In this document: in pieces, positions 1-10,335 of the stretch
Numbering within the stretch: position 1 is the stretch's first letter
How the letters are laid out: each line of letters begins with the position of its first letter
Assembly (NCBI GenBank): GCA_022695795.1
Contig: MU404065.1
Span: 124,001-188,000, forward strand
DNA: 64,000 bases
Reading direction: 5' to 3'
Source: Biscogniauxia marginata
Lineage: Eukaryota > Ascomycota > Sordariomycetes > Xylariales > Xylariaceae
Translations under genes and position numbers: made by a program
Notes under the pieces: generated by a model
What the model saw: the letters and a program-made list of their open reading frames with translations, nothing else
What the model was told of the DNA's origin: nothing
The model's database searches: none

Positions 1-395
1 TTTTCGGATCACACTAGGTAACCTACTCCTCTGTCGTACATAAGTCCAAGAGATGCTAAAGTTGATTCGCCAATCTCGCGTGCCCATTAACACGTCCCCG
101 ACGCGCCTCTCCGCTTTGCAACTCCAACTCCACCGCTTCTTCTACGATTCAGGTTCTCCTAATTCCACTCGCTACGCCCAGCCCACTTTACCAACGACCC
201 TCTACCACTCACAGCGGTACAAGACGAGCATTTCGACCAACAATTTTGGAACAAGTCAGAGAAAGCCTTCACCTCTCTCCCTCTTTTTTTTCTCTCTCTT
301 TCCCCTTGCAATTCGCCTTCCCACCCTCCCCATAACTACCTACCTACCTACCTTCTATACCCTGCCCTGCCCTACCCTACCCTAACATATATATC
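1..395 (+). promoter_or_regulatory. Upstream/leader region of the dUTPase gene
   Basis: No supported gene here. An open frame at 53-385 exists but is Ser/Thr/Pro/Leu-rich with no recognisable domain, and it overlaps long CT-rich tracts (about 270-390) typical of fungal transcript leaders, so I treat it as non-coding. CGCG cores occur near 78 and 112, the second as ACGCGCC. They resemble degenerate MluI cell-cycle boxes, which would suit a DNA-precursor gene, but neither is a perfect ACGCGT. Confidence 0.4.
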
Positions 396-1053
396 ATGAC
401 CACAGAATCCACCACCTCAGCAACACCGACCTCTCCCCCCACCAAGAGAGTCAAGACCGACAACAGCAGCAGCAACAACAACACGACCACCACTACCACT
501 ACAATGGCCGAGAGCAGCAAGGAGACCGTGCCCGCCGTCCCCAACCTGGACCAGGCCCCGCCGCTGCTGATCAAGAAGCTCTCCGACACGGCCCGCCTGC
601 CGACCCGGGGCTCCGCCTTCGCCGCCGGCTACGACCTTTACGCCTCGAAGGCGACGACGATCCCGGCGCGCGGCAAGGCCCTAGTAGACACGGACATAGC
701 GATCGCGGTGCCGGCCGGGACCTGTACGTTTCCCCCCTCCCTCCCTCCCCCTTCCCAAAAAAAAAAAAAAGAACTAACACAAAGACAACGCAGACGGCCG
801 CATAGCCCCGCGCTCGGGCCTAGCCTCGAAGCACTTCATCGACACGGGCGCCGGCGTCATCGACGCCGACTACCGGGGCCCGGTGAAGGTGCTGCTGTTC
901 AACCACGGGGAGTCGGGCTTCGCCGTCGCCGCCGGGGACCGCGTCGCCCAGCTCGTCGTCGAGCGCATCTACACGCCCGACGTGGTCGAGGTCGCCGAGC
1001 TCGACGAGAGCGTCCGCGGCGCCGGCGGGTTCGGGAGCACGGGGAAGAACTGA
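396..1053 (+). CDS. dut1: dUTPase (deoxyuridine 5'-triphosphate nucleotidohydrolase)
   Basis: Hydrolyses dUTP to dUMP and pyrophosphate, keeping uracil out of DNA and supplying dUMP for thymidylate synthesis. Exons are 396-723 and 794-1053 (intron 724-793, GTACGT...GCAG), giving 195 aa. All five trimeric dUTPase motifs are visible: AGYDLYA (motif 1), PRSGLA (2), [18 protein letters not shown] (3), [10 protein letters not shown] (4) and the C-terminal [11 protein letters not shown] (5). The first ~50 residues are a Ser/Thr/Asn-rich tail with a KRVK basic patch that could act as a nuclear signal. A second in-frame ATG at 504 (MAESSKET) would give a 159-aa protein closer to the usual core length, so two isoforms are possible. 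The intron carries a 14-A homopolymer. Family assignment is certain; the start is less so. Confidence 0.95.
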
Positions 1054-2051
1054 AAAAGGGGGAAGTTCAAAAAAAAAATTTTTTAGGAAGGGGGGGGGGG
1101 GCGCCAAAGGGGGGTAGAGAGAGAGGAGGGTAGGGGATAGAAATACAACAGATAAAAAAAAAAGGGGAAGGGGGTAGGAGTAGGGACAGGGTGGCTGAAT
1201 CACGCCGCCCAATGCCACGGTAGAGAAATCCGAGTTTTACGAAGTAACGAGCATGGGTTGGGATACGAATCAGGGCCAGTAACCCACGCCATATCGCGTT
1301 ACGAGTGACGTCCAAAAGAAAAACCCCCCGACAAGAGTTTTAAGAATTGGCTGTTCGGCTACCTACATACCTAGGTATAGACTAAATAGACGAGATCTCC
1401 CCCTAGGGCAGGCGGTTGGCACTTGAAGAGATATCGAGCTCCTTGGCTACTTATGTATGGTGAAAGGCGCCGGGGGTGTGAGTGACGGGGATTGTCCCCT
1501 ATTCCATTTATGAATCGGTCTCCGATAGATGGTTATAGAAAAAAATAGAAGAGAAATCCTAGGGACATAAAAGATAAAGCGATCATCTAAAAGGGAGCTC
1601 ATATCATCAGTCACTTCCCCTATTCCAATCTACCTAATCTATCTCTACCCCTTAAAATCCATTTTCTTTCACCCATTCTCTTTACTCATAAACAACATCT
1701 CACTTCTCACTTTTTCTAGGTCCATTCTCTGATCTCTCTACTTGAATTCTTCTCTTTCTTTTTTTTTTCTCTCTATCAGACCTCCTATTCTAATGCTAGT
1801 TGCTACTAATTCCACAGAAGTTTTCATCCATGTAATGCGAAATAACAAAGCAAAGGTCACATAGAATCCCCAGAATCTGCCCGTCTGCCTGCCTGCCTGC
1901 CTGCCTGCCTGCCATAGTCTCTCTTGTATTCAAGACTACCGTCCTCGAGTATGTTATTCAAAGCGTACAATTAAAAAAGAGCAAGACGACAATTATGCCT
2001 GTTATCTATCTACTAAACACAACCACCCACAAACCATCTACCCCCCTTCTT
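1054..2051. other. Intergenic, no gene seen; TGCC microsatellite
   Basis: Convergent 3' flanks of dUTPase and pyridoxal kinase. Contains A/T and G homopolymers (about 1069-1102), CT-rich stretches (1610-1790) and a roughly seven-copy TGCC tetranucleotide repeat at 1884-1913. Short ORFs here have no domain or family resemblance. Confidence 0.6.
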
Positions 2052-3617
2052 TCACATCTTCTCCGCACGGTACTCCACGGTCGGATCCCTCAGGGCCGCG
2101 AGGTTCCGTGAGAGCTTGAGCTCGGTGGCGCGGCAGCGGAGGAGGTGCGTCGTCTTGTCGTCGAGTTCGTCCTCGGGACCCAGCCCTTTCCTGCGGCGGA
2201 GCCGGGCGGCCGCGTCCCGCATCTCGGCGGGTATGCCCTCGGACGTGCGGGCAAGGACCTCGTGCATGCTCGCGAGGACCTTCTCGGCGGCCCGCGCAAG
2301 CGGGAGGTCGGGCACGTCGACGTCGTCGGGGCTGAGCCAGGAGCGCGTATCCTCGAGCTTCGTGCTATTATCATTACTACTGGAGGTGTTGTGCACGGCC
2401 TCGCGCATGCGCACCACCATGAGCGCCGCGAACATGTCCCCCGTGCCGCTGAAATACCAGTCGTATACGGGGAAGTGGATCTTGAAGAGACGCGGCCGTC
2501 GGTCCGAGGTCCGTGTCGAACCCACTACCGACATGGTGCGTAGGGTCTGCTGGGACTGCGATTGTGACTGTGACTGCGATTGCGACGGCGCCGGGGACTG
2601 TGCGCGCGAGCTAGCGATGGAGGGTACCTGGGAGGGGCTCAGGGGAAGCGAGACGGAGGTGATGACGATGTGCGGTATGTTGTACGTCTCGTGTAGGACA
2701 TGAATGGCACGCTCGAGGGAGGCGGAGTCGCTTATCTTAACGCCGGAGAGTAGTCTGTGTTGCCGGTGAATTAGCTAGATAGTCGTGACAGCTTAGGTAT
2801 GTCACAGCGGCCTGTTGTCTGATACGAGAAGGCGGTCAGCCCATAAGAAAAGGAGAAGTACTGACTCGGCCTCAAACTGGTTAGGTAATATCAAGTCGGC
2901 GTGGTGGACCAGGCTCTGGTACGCCGGCACCACGTCCTCGGCCACGTATATCCTGCCATTGTCGCCCATGACCGGGTCCAGGACCCAGAAGAAGCTGCCA
3001 GGCTTCTCCTCGGCGCTGGCCTTGAGCTCCTTGCCGATGTTGCCCACCGCCTCCACGGCCGCGGCGCCCGGAACGTAGCCCGAGAGCATAACATCGTAGT
3101 TGTCGAGATAAGACTGCTTGAGGCCCTCCCACAGGTCGGTGATCTCCTGCGCCGTGGTGCGTGTGCCCTTGACTTGCCTATAACCCATGTGATTGCCTTT
3201 GTGCCGGTGCTCGTCAGCCCGGTCATGTTTCTTGCAGGTCATCTAATATCCCCCCTCTAGGCGGTGCGCGCCACAGTACAAAGGGTGGAGGGAGAGGAAG
3301 AGGAAGAGGAAGAGGGCGCTTACTGAAATGTACGGTATTCAAGGCGGAGACGTCGCAGCCCATGGATTGTAGGACGAAGACGGCAATCTTGTTACCAACA
3401 TTCCTACTCGGCAAAGGTTGGTTAATGCGAAATAGCTCGACCAGGGAAACGATGGCAGGGCTTTTGCGTGAAAGCAACAGCGTGGGGGAAACTCACCCTG
3501 AGACAACCTTTAAAAAAGCAATTAGCTACCAAGACATAGAGTGCAGAGCATTGCTGTTCCTACATGACTGGCAATGGCCAAGACGCTCGTCTCGGGAACT
3601 GGTGGTTCGGGGTTCAT
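2052..3617 (-). CDS. Pyridoxal kinase (Bud16/PdxK family)
   Basis: Phosphorylates pyridoxal, pyridoxamine and pyridoxine for pyridoxal 5'-phosphate salvage in the cytosol. Proposed exons in transcript order: 3564-3617, 3497-3507 (an 11-nt micro-exon), 3324-3403, 2862-3196 and 2052-2774, giving 400 aa with all phases closing. The joined N-terminus reads TSVLAIASH-VVSG-NVGNK, the ribokinase-fold start of this family, followed by ALNTVHFSNHMGY, FFWVLDPVMGDNGRIYV and LPNQFEAE. The C-terminal part has the catalytic anion-hole signature YFSGTGDMFAAL. The loop before it is lengthened by an (SQ)n run encoded by a GACTGC-type repeat (~2550-2590). The last acceptor (2775/2774) keeps frame but adds about seven residues before LLSGVKIS; the neater-looking acceptor would break frame. 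The product is about 80 aa longer than the usual ~310-320 because of the SQ loop and a charged segment near the C-terminus. Confidence 0.9.
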
Positions 3618-4348
3618 CGCAACACGAGGTGTAGACGGACTACTTAATTACGCTTAAGCCGAGGGTTCGAACGGACAGCCGTGATTAGGATTAGGTATCG
3701 GGAATATTAGTAAAAGAAAACGACTATCTAGAGAAAGCCATTGAGGATATAGCACGAGTTCATAGTGTAGAACTCGGGAGAATCTAAGTGAAGAGGGCCG
3801 GTCATCGTTAAACACGCCGAGAGCCGGTGCAAGCCAGCTTGGTCGGTAAATTAGTGCACGCATGACTCGACTTTTTTTTCTTTCTGTAGATCCATCCATC
3901 CAATCGTCTTCCCAGGACCCGAGTTCTCGGGGCCAGGGTACGGGGTTACTCACCAGCAGATGCCCCGCGCTGCTCTGGATAGCCCCGCACTAAACCGCTT
4001 CCATCCAGAACCTCCCACAGGACGTCATATTGGTCAAGGTTGAGAGATAGAACCCAATTAGGTATGCAATAAGAGATGGAAGGGTATGTCTGAAGTTTCT
4101 CTTTTCTTCTTTACCGTGGGGATTATCTTGTGGTCTGTAAAGTACACTCACAAGCTCTACCAAGGGTTCTACAGCTCTGATATACTAAAAACAAACTGAT
4201 GTTTTGCCCAGACCAAATCATATCCACGTGTAAAACTAGAAGCAGCAATGTAGTAGTGCCCAATTGCTTTCCAGTGCCCGGCGTGGTATCATTGTCAGCT
4301 TTTCCTTTTCTGTCATTATGTTCCGTTGTCATTGTCATTGCTATTGCC
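3618..4348. other. Intergenic, no gene seen
   Basis: Upstream of pyridoxal kinase and downstream of PCNA. Only short ORFs without recognisable domains. Confidence 0.5.
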
Positions 4349-5321
4349 TTATTCCTCATCGCCAATCTACACATCCTATGTCAGCAAGGGTCGCAAATGC
4401 TATGTGGAACACGAGGATAAAACGGACCTTTGGTGCAAGGTAGAATCGCAGATAACTGCTTCCGGCCAGCCCGTACTCCACCAAGAGAGGCACTTCGTTA
4501 GAGAGACAAATTTTGACGGTTTGCGACAGGGGCTGTGCCTTGCAGAAGTTGACGAGGTACTTGAGCGAGAAGGTTAGAGATACGGGCTCCGTCAGTTCGA
4601 TGTTGATGCTCTGCTCGGGCTTCTCGACGTCCGTGTTGCTCCGTAGCGTAACTGAACCGTTGCCAATGTCACCGTTGCAGGTGAACTTGACACCATCCTT
4701 GGTTGCCTCGATCGTGACTGTGTTGCATGTGAGTTAACAACCCTTCATATCGTATAGGGCGTAGATAACAGAATTGTAGGGAGGCTAGGACTTACCGGAT
4801 TCCGACATGGCCATCAGATCGGTGCAGATGCGCTTGAATTCGGCCGACGGCATAGCGATCGTGGCCGCGTACTCGGTCTCGGGGATACCCAGGTGCTCCT
4901 GGTCGATGTCCATGAGCTTGAGGTCATACTCGCTTATGCGGTCGTTGCTGTTCTCGAAGACGAGGTTGAGCGAGTCGGGCGCGTCCTCAGCCTTGAGCGT
5001 CAACACGTCCTCGTTCTGTGCCGCCCGCAGAACCTTGGTGAAAGAGACCAGGTTGACACCAAGTGCGATGTTTCGGTCGCATCGGTAGGGCGAGAACATT
5101 TCGGCCTTCATCATCATGGACACGAGGGCGACGTGCGAGTTGTCCATGGCCTGCAGGGCAATGCCCGAGTCATTGCAATCGAAGTTGCAGTCCTGCACCA
5201 GATCTTTGATGGCATCCACCGCCTTGATCTGTCAGTATGGTTTGCGCTGGGGTGGGATGTAGAGCATAGGGTCGTTTACCTTCTTCAGGTCCTGGGCCTG
5301 GTTGAGTCTTGCTTCCAGCAT
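4349..5321 (-). CDS. pcn1: Proliferating cell nuclear antigen (PCNA sliding clamp)
   Basis: Homotrimeric DNA sliding clamp that tethers replicative polymerases and repair factors. Exons in transcript order are 5280-5321, 4796-5222, 4428-4717 and 4349-4366, giving 258 aa, the normal family length. Seen: N-terminal [14 protein letters not shown], the family stretch [20 protein letters not shown], the interdomain connector [13 protein letters not shown] that receives PIP-box partners, and a C-terminal domain with [19 protein letters not shown] and [10 protein letters not shown] tiny last exon encodes IGDEE and the stop. The acceptor of intron 1 (5223-5279) was chosen after ATCAAG because this preserves family spacing; using the ACAG six bases earlier would add Ile-Lys. 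The upstream region carries cell-cycle promoter elements (separate entry). Confidence 0.97.
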
Positions 5322-5529
5322 TGTGACTGACTTGAAAGTTTATGATGTGGTGATGGCGTCTACTTGTGGAATTCTGGCAAGGCGAAGATAGGATCGAAAC
5401 CAGTCAATGTGGTACTCTGTTTGAGGACCGGGTGGTTTTGTCTCGGGAGAGGTATTGTGTTGTGAAGAAGTGCTGAAAGTGCGATAGATGGAAGAGAATT
5501 GGAACAATTCAAATAATCGCGTGGAGCAA

Positions 5530-5580
5530 ACGCGTCCAATAGTTTAATGGGCTACCGCGAAAGTCGCGCGAACCAATAGT
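5530..5580 (-). promoter_or_regulatory. MCB/SCB-like and CCAAT elements upstream of PCNA
   Basis: A perfect MluI cell-cycle box ACGCGT lies at 5530-5535, about 210 nt upstream of the PCNA start. An SCB-like CGCGAAA is at 5556-5562, a further TCGCGCGAA follows, and two CCAATAG sequences are at about 5536 and 5572. In yeasts MBF and SBF bind such boxes to drive G1/S transcription of replication genes including PCNA. Binding here is inferred from sequence and context. Confidence 0.6.
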
Positions 5581-6625
5581 GGGGCGAGTAACCTACACCC
5601 AACCCCCTAATGAGGTACCTGCCTGATAGGCAGCTATATGTGCATCTGTAGGTACCCTAGGCATCTCTTCCTTGCATTATATACCTAAAGATAGAGGTAC
5701 CTACCCCTGTGCGCATACATAAGATAAACCCCCCCTTCACTGCTTGCTTGCTCTTGATCGAATTTGTCTATCTTCATATACTGCCTACCTGCTTAATAGT
5801 ATCTCGCCATGTGTCAAGTCGAGCTTATAGGTATCCATTAATTTAGGTGGGCATTGAACTCTCTATAAACCCTCATTTTCTGCTATATACATCCTAGGTA
5901 GGCATTTAAAGTATTTGTCATTGTGGGGAGCATTGGCGTTTTAGAAAGCTACATATATGCAGAAATAGGGGGTTAAGGGAGTAGGTAGCTGATAAGGTAA
6001 GGTACTATAGTCTAATGGGTCTGGCCATCATGTATATAAGTCAGGTCCTGCCCCCTTTTCTTCTCTGGACAACTAAACAGAAACCTAATAAGCAAGCTCT
6101 TGACCTTAAATTTCATCAAGCCATATCTCATAGCATTCTACATAATTAGCGTCAAGCTCTCTTAAGTTCGAGTCTAGCACACCCGCGGCTAGGTTAACCA
6201 TGAAATTGAATTTATAAAGCCTCTTGTAGACTGCAGTAATTCGTGCTTCGGTGTGGTGATCTTAGAAAATTTCTCGCTCGGAGAATCTTGTTTTTGCTTT
6301 GCTCAATTATGTGTACATGGTATACTGTGCTCTACATGTATATACAGAAACAGACATAAGAAAAAACATTACCTTCAAAAGATCGTGTGGGTAGCTTAAC
6401 GCTTGGTATGTAGGTAGTTCTAAATTTCGATAAACCAAAATCAAATAAAAGCCCAAAGAGCATCGCGCTGTGCTCTAGTGGCAGGGTTCCCTTTGCCCTC
6501 ATAATCGAATCGCCTGTCTATCCCAAAACCAAAAAAAAAAAAAATTTGCGCCATACACCGATTTGCCCAGATCGTGACTTACTCGTTAACAGGTGCTCCA
6601 GGAGCAAGGTCCAAAACATTCCCAA
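5581..6625. other. Intergenic, no gene seen
   Basis: About 1 kb of AT-leaning DNA with several TAGGTACC/GGTACCTA words (about 5615-5705). No credible ORF. Confidence 0.5.
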
Positions 6626-8722
6626 TCACAGCGAGACCCGGCCACTGGTGGGCTTCCTGTCGAGTACACCCCGCAGCTCTCGCATCATGCCCCGATGGGC
6701 GTCAGCTTTCGCCCTGGACACCTCCTTAGCTTTGCGATCCTCTTTCATACGAATGATCCTCTCTTCTCTAGTAAGCATGCTCCTAGGCCGCGGTACCGAA
6801 ATAGCCTCGAACACTTCTTGTTCGATCGGTATTTCTGGGTGTGTCAACCCTCTCGGTGACGACTCTCCGTTAAGCTTCTTCAGAGCGTCGTCAACGCCTG
6901 GATCTTCATCCGGGCTACTCTCATCCTCCTCGGTGATAGTCTGGCCGCTCATCGTGCTCGTTGGTGACATCATCATCGAACCGATCGATGATATGCGCTT
7001 CTCGTTCCTATCGATACCCGATGCCAATGTCGCCTTGCCTGACTGCCATGCTTCCATCAGATCTCGCAAATCCTGCCCGATCGAATCGTATTGGGCCATG
7101 AACAACGGTCCAATATCCGTAATATCATCCGCTTCATTCAACGCCTTAGATGACTCCTCCCGCAAAAGGTGCAGCTTGGCCTGCACGCTACGGATATTCA
7201 TTGTCATCGAGCTTAGCCTTCGCACCTGGTGACGCCATCGATCTTGACCAGGCGTCTGCGGAGTCCTCGGAGACTTCGGCATTTGGTCTGAACCACTATT
7301 AGAAACATACTTGAAACGGTCCTCTATCATAACTTACAATCGCTTTCGGCCAAGATGTCTCGCATTCTTGTGTAGGCTTGCTTAGTCACAACGTTCAGTT
7401 CTGTGAAAGCTTGCAAAACCGAGCTGAAACGTAGATGATCGGTATCGTTGCCAACACTATGCAAAGCAAGCAGTCCGCTTAGGAACACTTTTCGGATATC
7501 GTGGAAGAGGAATGCAGCGTCTTTCAGCGTCTGCAACTTCTCGGCACTCTGGGCGTCAGTTCTGGAGAATGTTTGAAACCTCTCGACTACATCGGCCACA
7601 GTGAACTGATACTGTGATTGTAGCTGCAAGAGCTCGGTTTGTTCTGCGAAGGCCCATATCGTAAAAGCGGTCTGATAGTAAGTCGAGATCACCTCTGTAA
7701 GACTAGTTCGTAGAGCTTGCCTCAGCTGAAGGCATTTAACGTTTTGGCCGTTATTTTCTAGCCGGCTGATAGGAGGTATTGGCGTGCTCCTGATAGAAAG
7801 TTAGCTCGGTGCATCTCGCAAGTCCGGGAAGGGAGACAAGGTTACAGTCGGTATCCGCGAGCCACCAATTCAACCTCCATGATAAAGTTGAGCGCCGCGC
7901 TGTTTGCGCAATCAAACTCTCGGGAGAGAGAGAAGAACGACGCGGCCTCTACCAACCCCTGCCGTTGAATATTCCTCAGCATTTCCCTGCGCACATACGA
8001 TCGCGTCACGGAGAACACCACAAGCACAAACGTGGCGGAGACCAGGAGTCGCTTCCACGTCGGCAGTAGCCCCCCTAGCGAGAACCATCTGACAAGTGAT
8101 GCTGCGCCGAAGCCGAACACGGCCGCGGCAAAGGCACCAGACGTTGTGAGTCCATGGAAGTTGGCCTCGCTCGGCGGTTGCGAGACTGTTAGTTCTGTGG
8201 GTAGTTGATATCCTAGCACGAGAGGATTATCCAAAAGTTGGGATTGCACAATTGCAAGACGTAACCGCTCCAGAAACCCGGTAGATCGGGTGCGGTCGAT
8301 CGACGAGGTCACCGCCTCGAGCAATAATCGTAGCGACTCGATAACGGGCGAGGCATGGTTCTGTATGCACTCTAGATTGATATGCGCAGGCAGGTTAGGG
8401 ATGTCGAGTTGCATCGGGCCCGACAATCTCTCTCGGAACTTTTTCCTGATCTTCGGAAGACCCCTGGGAGCAAAGTCTCGCGGACTCGGCGACGGCGAGA
8501 CACTGCGATCCCTATCCGCCTCGGGTTCCTGCCACTCTGGATCCTCCCTTTCCCCCGTGCCTGTAATGCCGGATTTGGTCAGAACGGTAGGGATTACTTG
8601 TGGGAATCATCACCAAGGGAAGTGAAGGGGCGACGGGGCGTGCCCCGATATAGGACGGCGTATTATAGCGTACCTTCAAGATAGTTGCTCAAAGGCGTGC
8701 CCTCATCTACGTGAGTCTCCAT
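6626..8722 (-). CDS. Inp2/vezatin-like peroxisome inheritance protein (myosin-binding)
   Basis: Resembles fungal proteins carrying the 'myosin-binding motif of peroxisomes' (vezatin/Inp2 family), which in yeast link peroxisomes to a class V myosin for inheritance. Exons in transcript order: 8674-8722, 7846-8560, 7338-7789 and 6626-7287, giving 625 aa with consistent phases. The start METHVDEGTPLSNYLEG is the first ATG after an upstream leader. Two neighbouring hydrophobic segments at about residues 150-170 (AFAAAVFGFGAASLV) and 185-205 (LLVSATFVLVVFSV) form a likely membrane hairpin. After them comes a family-like stretch joined across intron 2, GYRLSTPIPPISRLE, then a helical region and an acidic Ser-rich linker. 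The C-terminus is strongly charged (LTREERIIRMKEDRKAKE). Family call is from overall pattern; peroxisomal location and myosin binding are inferred. Confidence 0.8.
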
Positions 8723-9536
8723 GTAATTGCCGTGTTTCACGACGGATCGCGTCCATCTGGCGCGAGGGTGCAACGGGCTCGCTCAGCTCTAGAAAATATC
8801 GGTGTATGTGGGAAATAAGGTAAGGGAGGGCTATACAGAGATACGACTACGTATGGAAGAGATACGTTGGGGATGTAAGCGTTGTGTCGTTGGAATGATG
8901 GGAAAAAAGAAAACGGAAAATAACCAAAAGAAGAAGAAAAAAAAGAGAGAGAGGACAGACTACTGCGGTCAAAGAAAGGATTCGGCTGCCGAACTGTATG
9001 TACGGGTTGCTTGAAAGAGATGGTTCGCTGTTTTTGTTCATTTGACTTCGAGATTGCATATACACTGCCATTGCAAGGGTTTGGGGTGATCACAAGGATG
9101 ATAGGGAGGAAGCTAATGTCCGAGACCCTCCCATAAGGAGCTTCCCCATGTTACCAGGCACTTGCAGCTATCGAAATGTTTCGTCAGTGGGCCCGCGCCA
9201 CACGAAGATCCAAGCCACGTTCTGCTACGTAATTTCCAGCCTCGCCCCGACAGAGAGGAACATTCCCAATGTATCCGTTTGCGGTCCGCCGTCGGTCCGG
9301 CAATGCTGATGAAACAATTGGACTCCAGCTGGCCGTACATCGGTTCTTGTGGTACGGGGATCTGTGCATCAAACATTACTTACAGCTTGTACATACAAGA
9401 TCTCATCTTCCTCCCCTCCCTCCCCCTTTAAGGACAAAGAATCCTGTCCTTTTTTTTTTTCTTTTCCTCAACCCGGGCATTAGGTACCTACTTAAGGTCT
9501 TAGCAACCTCGCATACCAGCACAGCCGCTCGCAGCA
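8723..9536. other. Divergent intergenic region
   Basis: Lies between the Inp2-like gene (minus) and EMC6 (plus). Contains purine/pyrimidine tracts and a T-rich stretch just before EMC6. No supported gene. Confidence 0.5.
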
Positions 9537-10074
9537 ATGCCGACGGAAAAGGAGTTCCAAATCGCTCCGGTTGTGCCGGAGTCGGTGATGCACAACACAA
9601 AGGTTAGCCCAGTCCGCCGAAACACCCTACCTAATCTCCAACACAGTAATTGCCCAATTAAAGAAGGAGGGCAAAAAAGCGAAAGCGAGAAAATCAAGCT
9701 CTACCTACCCACATGCTTCTTACCTGGTATAGCTCGTGCTCTTTTTTTAGAACCCCCACAGCTAACCATCCCTTTTGAACCAGGCACTATCAAATCTCCA
9801 GAACCTCACAGCTTCCATCTTCGGTGCTGCCGCCGGCATCCTGGGCCTCGAGTCCTATAGCGGGTTTCTCTTCTACTTAATCTTCACCGTGCTCACAACC
9901 GTGCTGTTCTACGCGATCCGAGTCGCACCGACATCCCTGAAATTCGGCCAGGGCCTATTCGATACTAGCAGATATTTCCGCACGCAATATGAGTTCTGGT
10001 TCGGAGGCCTCTTTGGCGGACTGGCGGGGTATATCTTGACGTGGACGTTGTTCTACGGCCTTGTAAGAGCATAG
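9537..10074 (+). CDS. emc6: ER membrane protein complex subunit 6 (EMC6)
   Basis: Small membrane subunit of the ER membrane protein complex, which inserts transmembrane segments into the ER bilayer. Exons are 9537-9602 and 9784-10074 (intron 9603-9783, 181 nt, the longest confident coding intron in the window), giving 118 aa. The joined sequence NTKALSNLQNLTASIFGAAAG is the family hallmark (Asn-rich first segment leading into a Gly/Ala membrane helix). A second membrane helix lies around FLFYLIFTVLTTVLFYAI and a third at the C-terminus (GGLAGYILTWTLFYGLV). Length and three-helix topology match EMC6. Placed divergently from the Inp2-like gene, with 261 nt to the convergent GTPase gene. Confidence 0.93.
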
Positions 10075-10335
10075 TATAATATAATGTGTCGGGTATCAAG
10101 CATAGGTTGGCGTTCAGGTTTGGGAGAAGAGTCCATATTAATCTACGAAGGCGAGTCGTCTCTAGCCAATAGGTTAGTGCCATCTAGGCAAACCATATGC
10201 TCGAATCAATACCGCTGATATCGCTGATTACTACGAATATTTTTTTAAATCCAAACTGTCATGCCCATAGATTTCCACACCCATCGCTTCAGGCATCGTC
10301 TTTACTCCATTCGTCGATTTGTTAGCCGAGCAAAT

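Noticed and set aside
53..385. 110-codon ORF upstream of dUTPase
   Set aside because: Low-complexity translation of a CT-rich leader; no domain, no plausible homologue.
1884..1913. CRISPR-like or structured repeat
   Set aside because: Simple tetranucleotide microsatellite without spacers; a eukaryotic genome.
3655..3690. GGGTTCGAACGG as a tRNA B-box
   Set aside because: No T-stem pairing and no cloverleaf on either strand.
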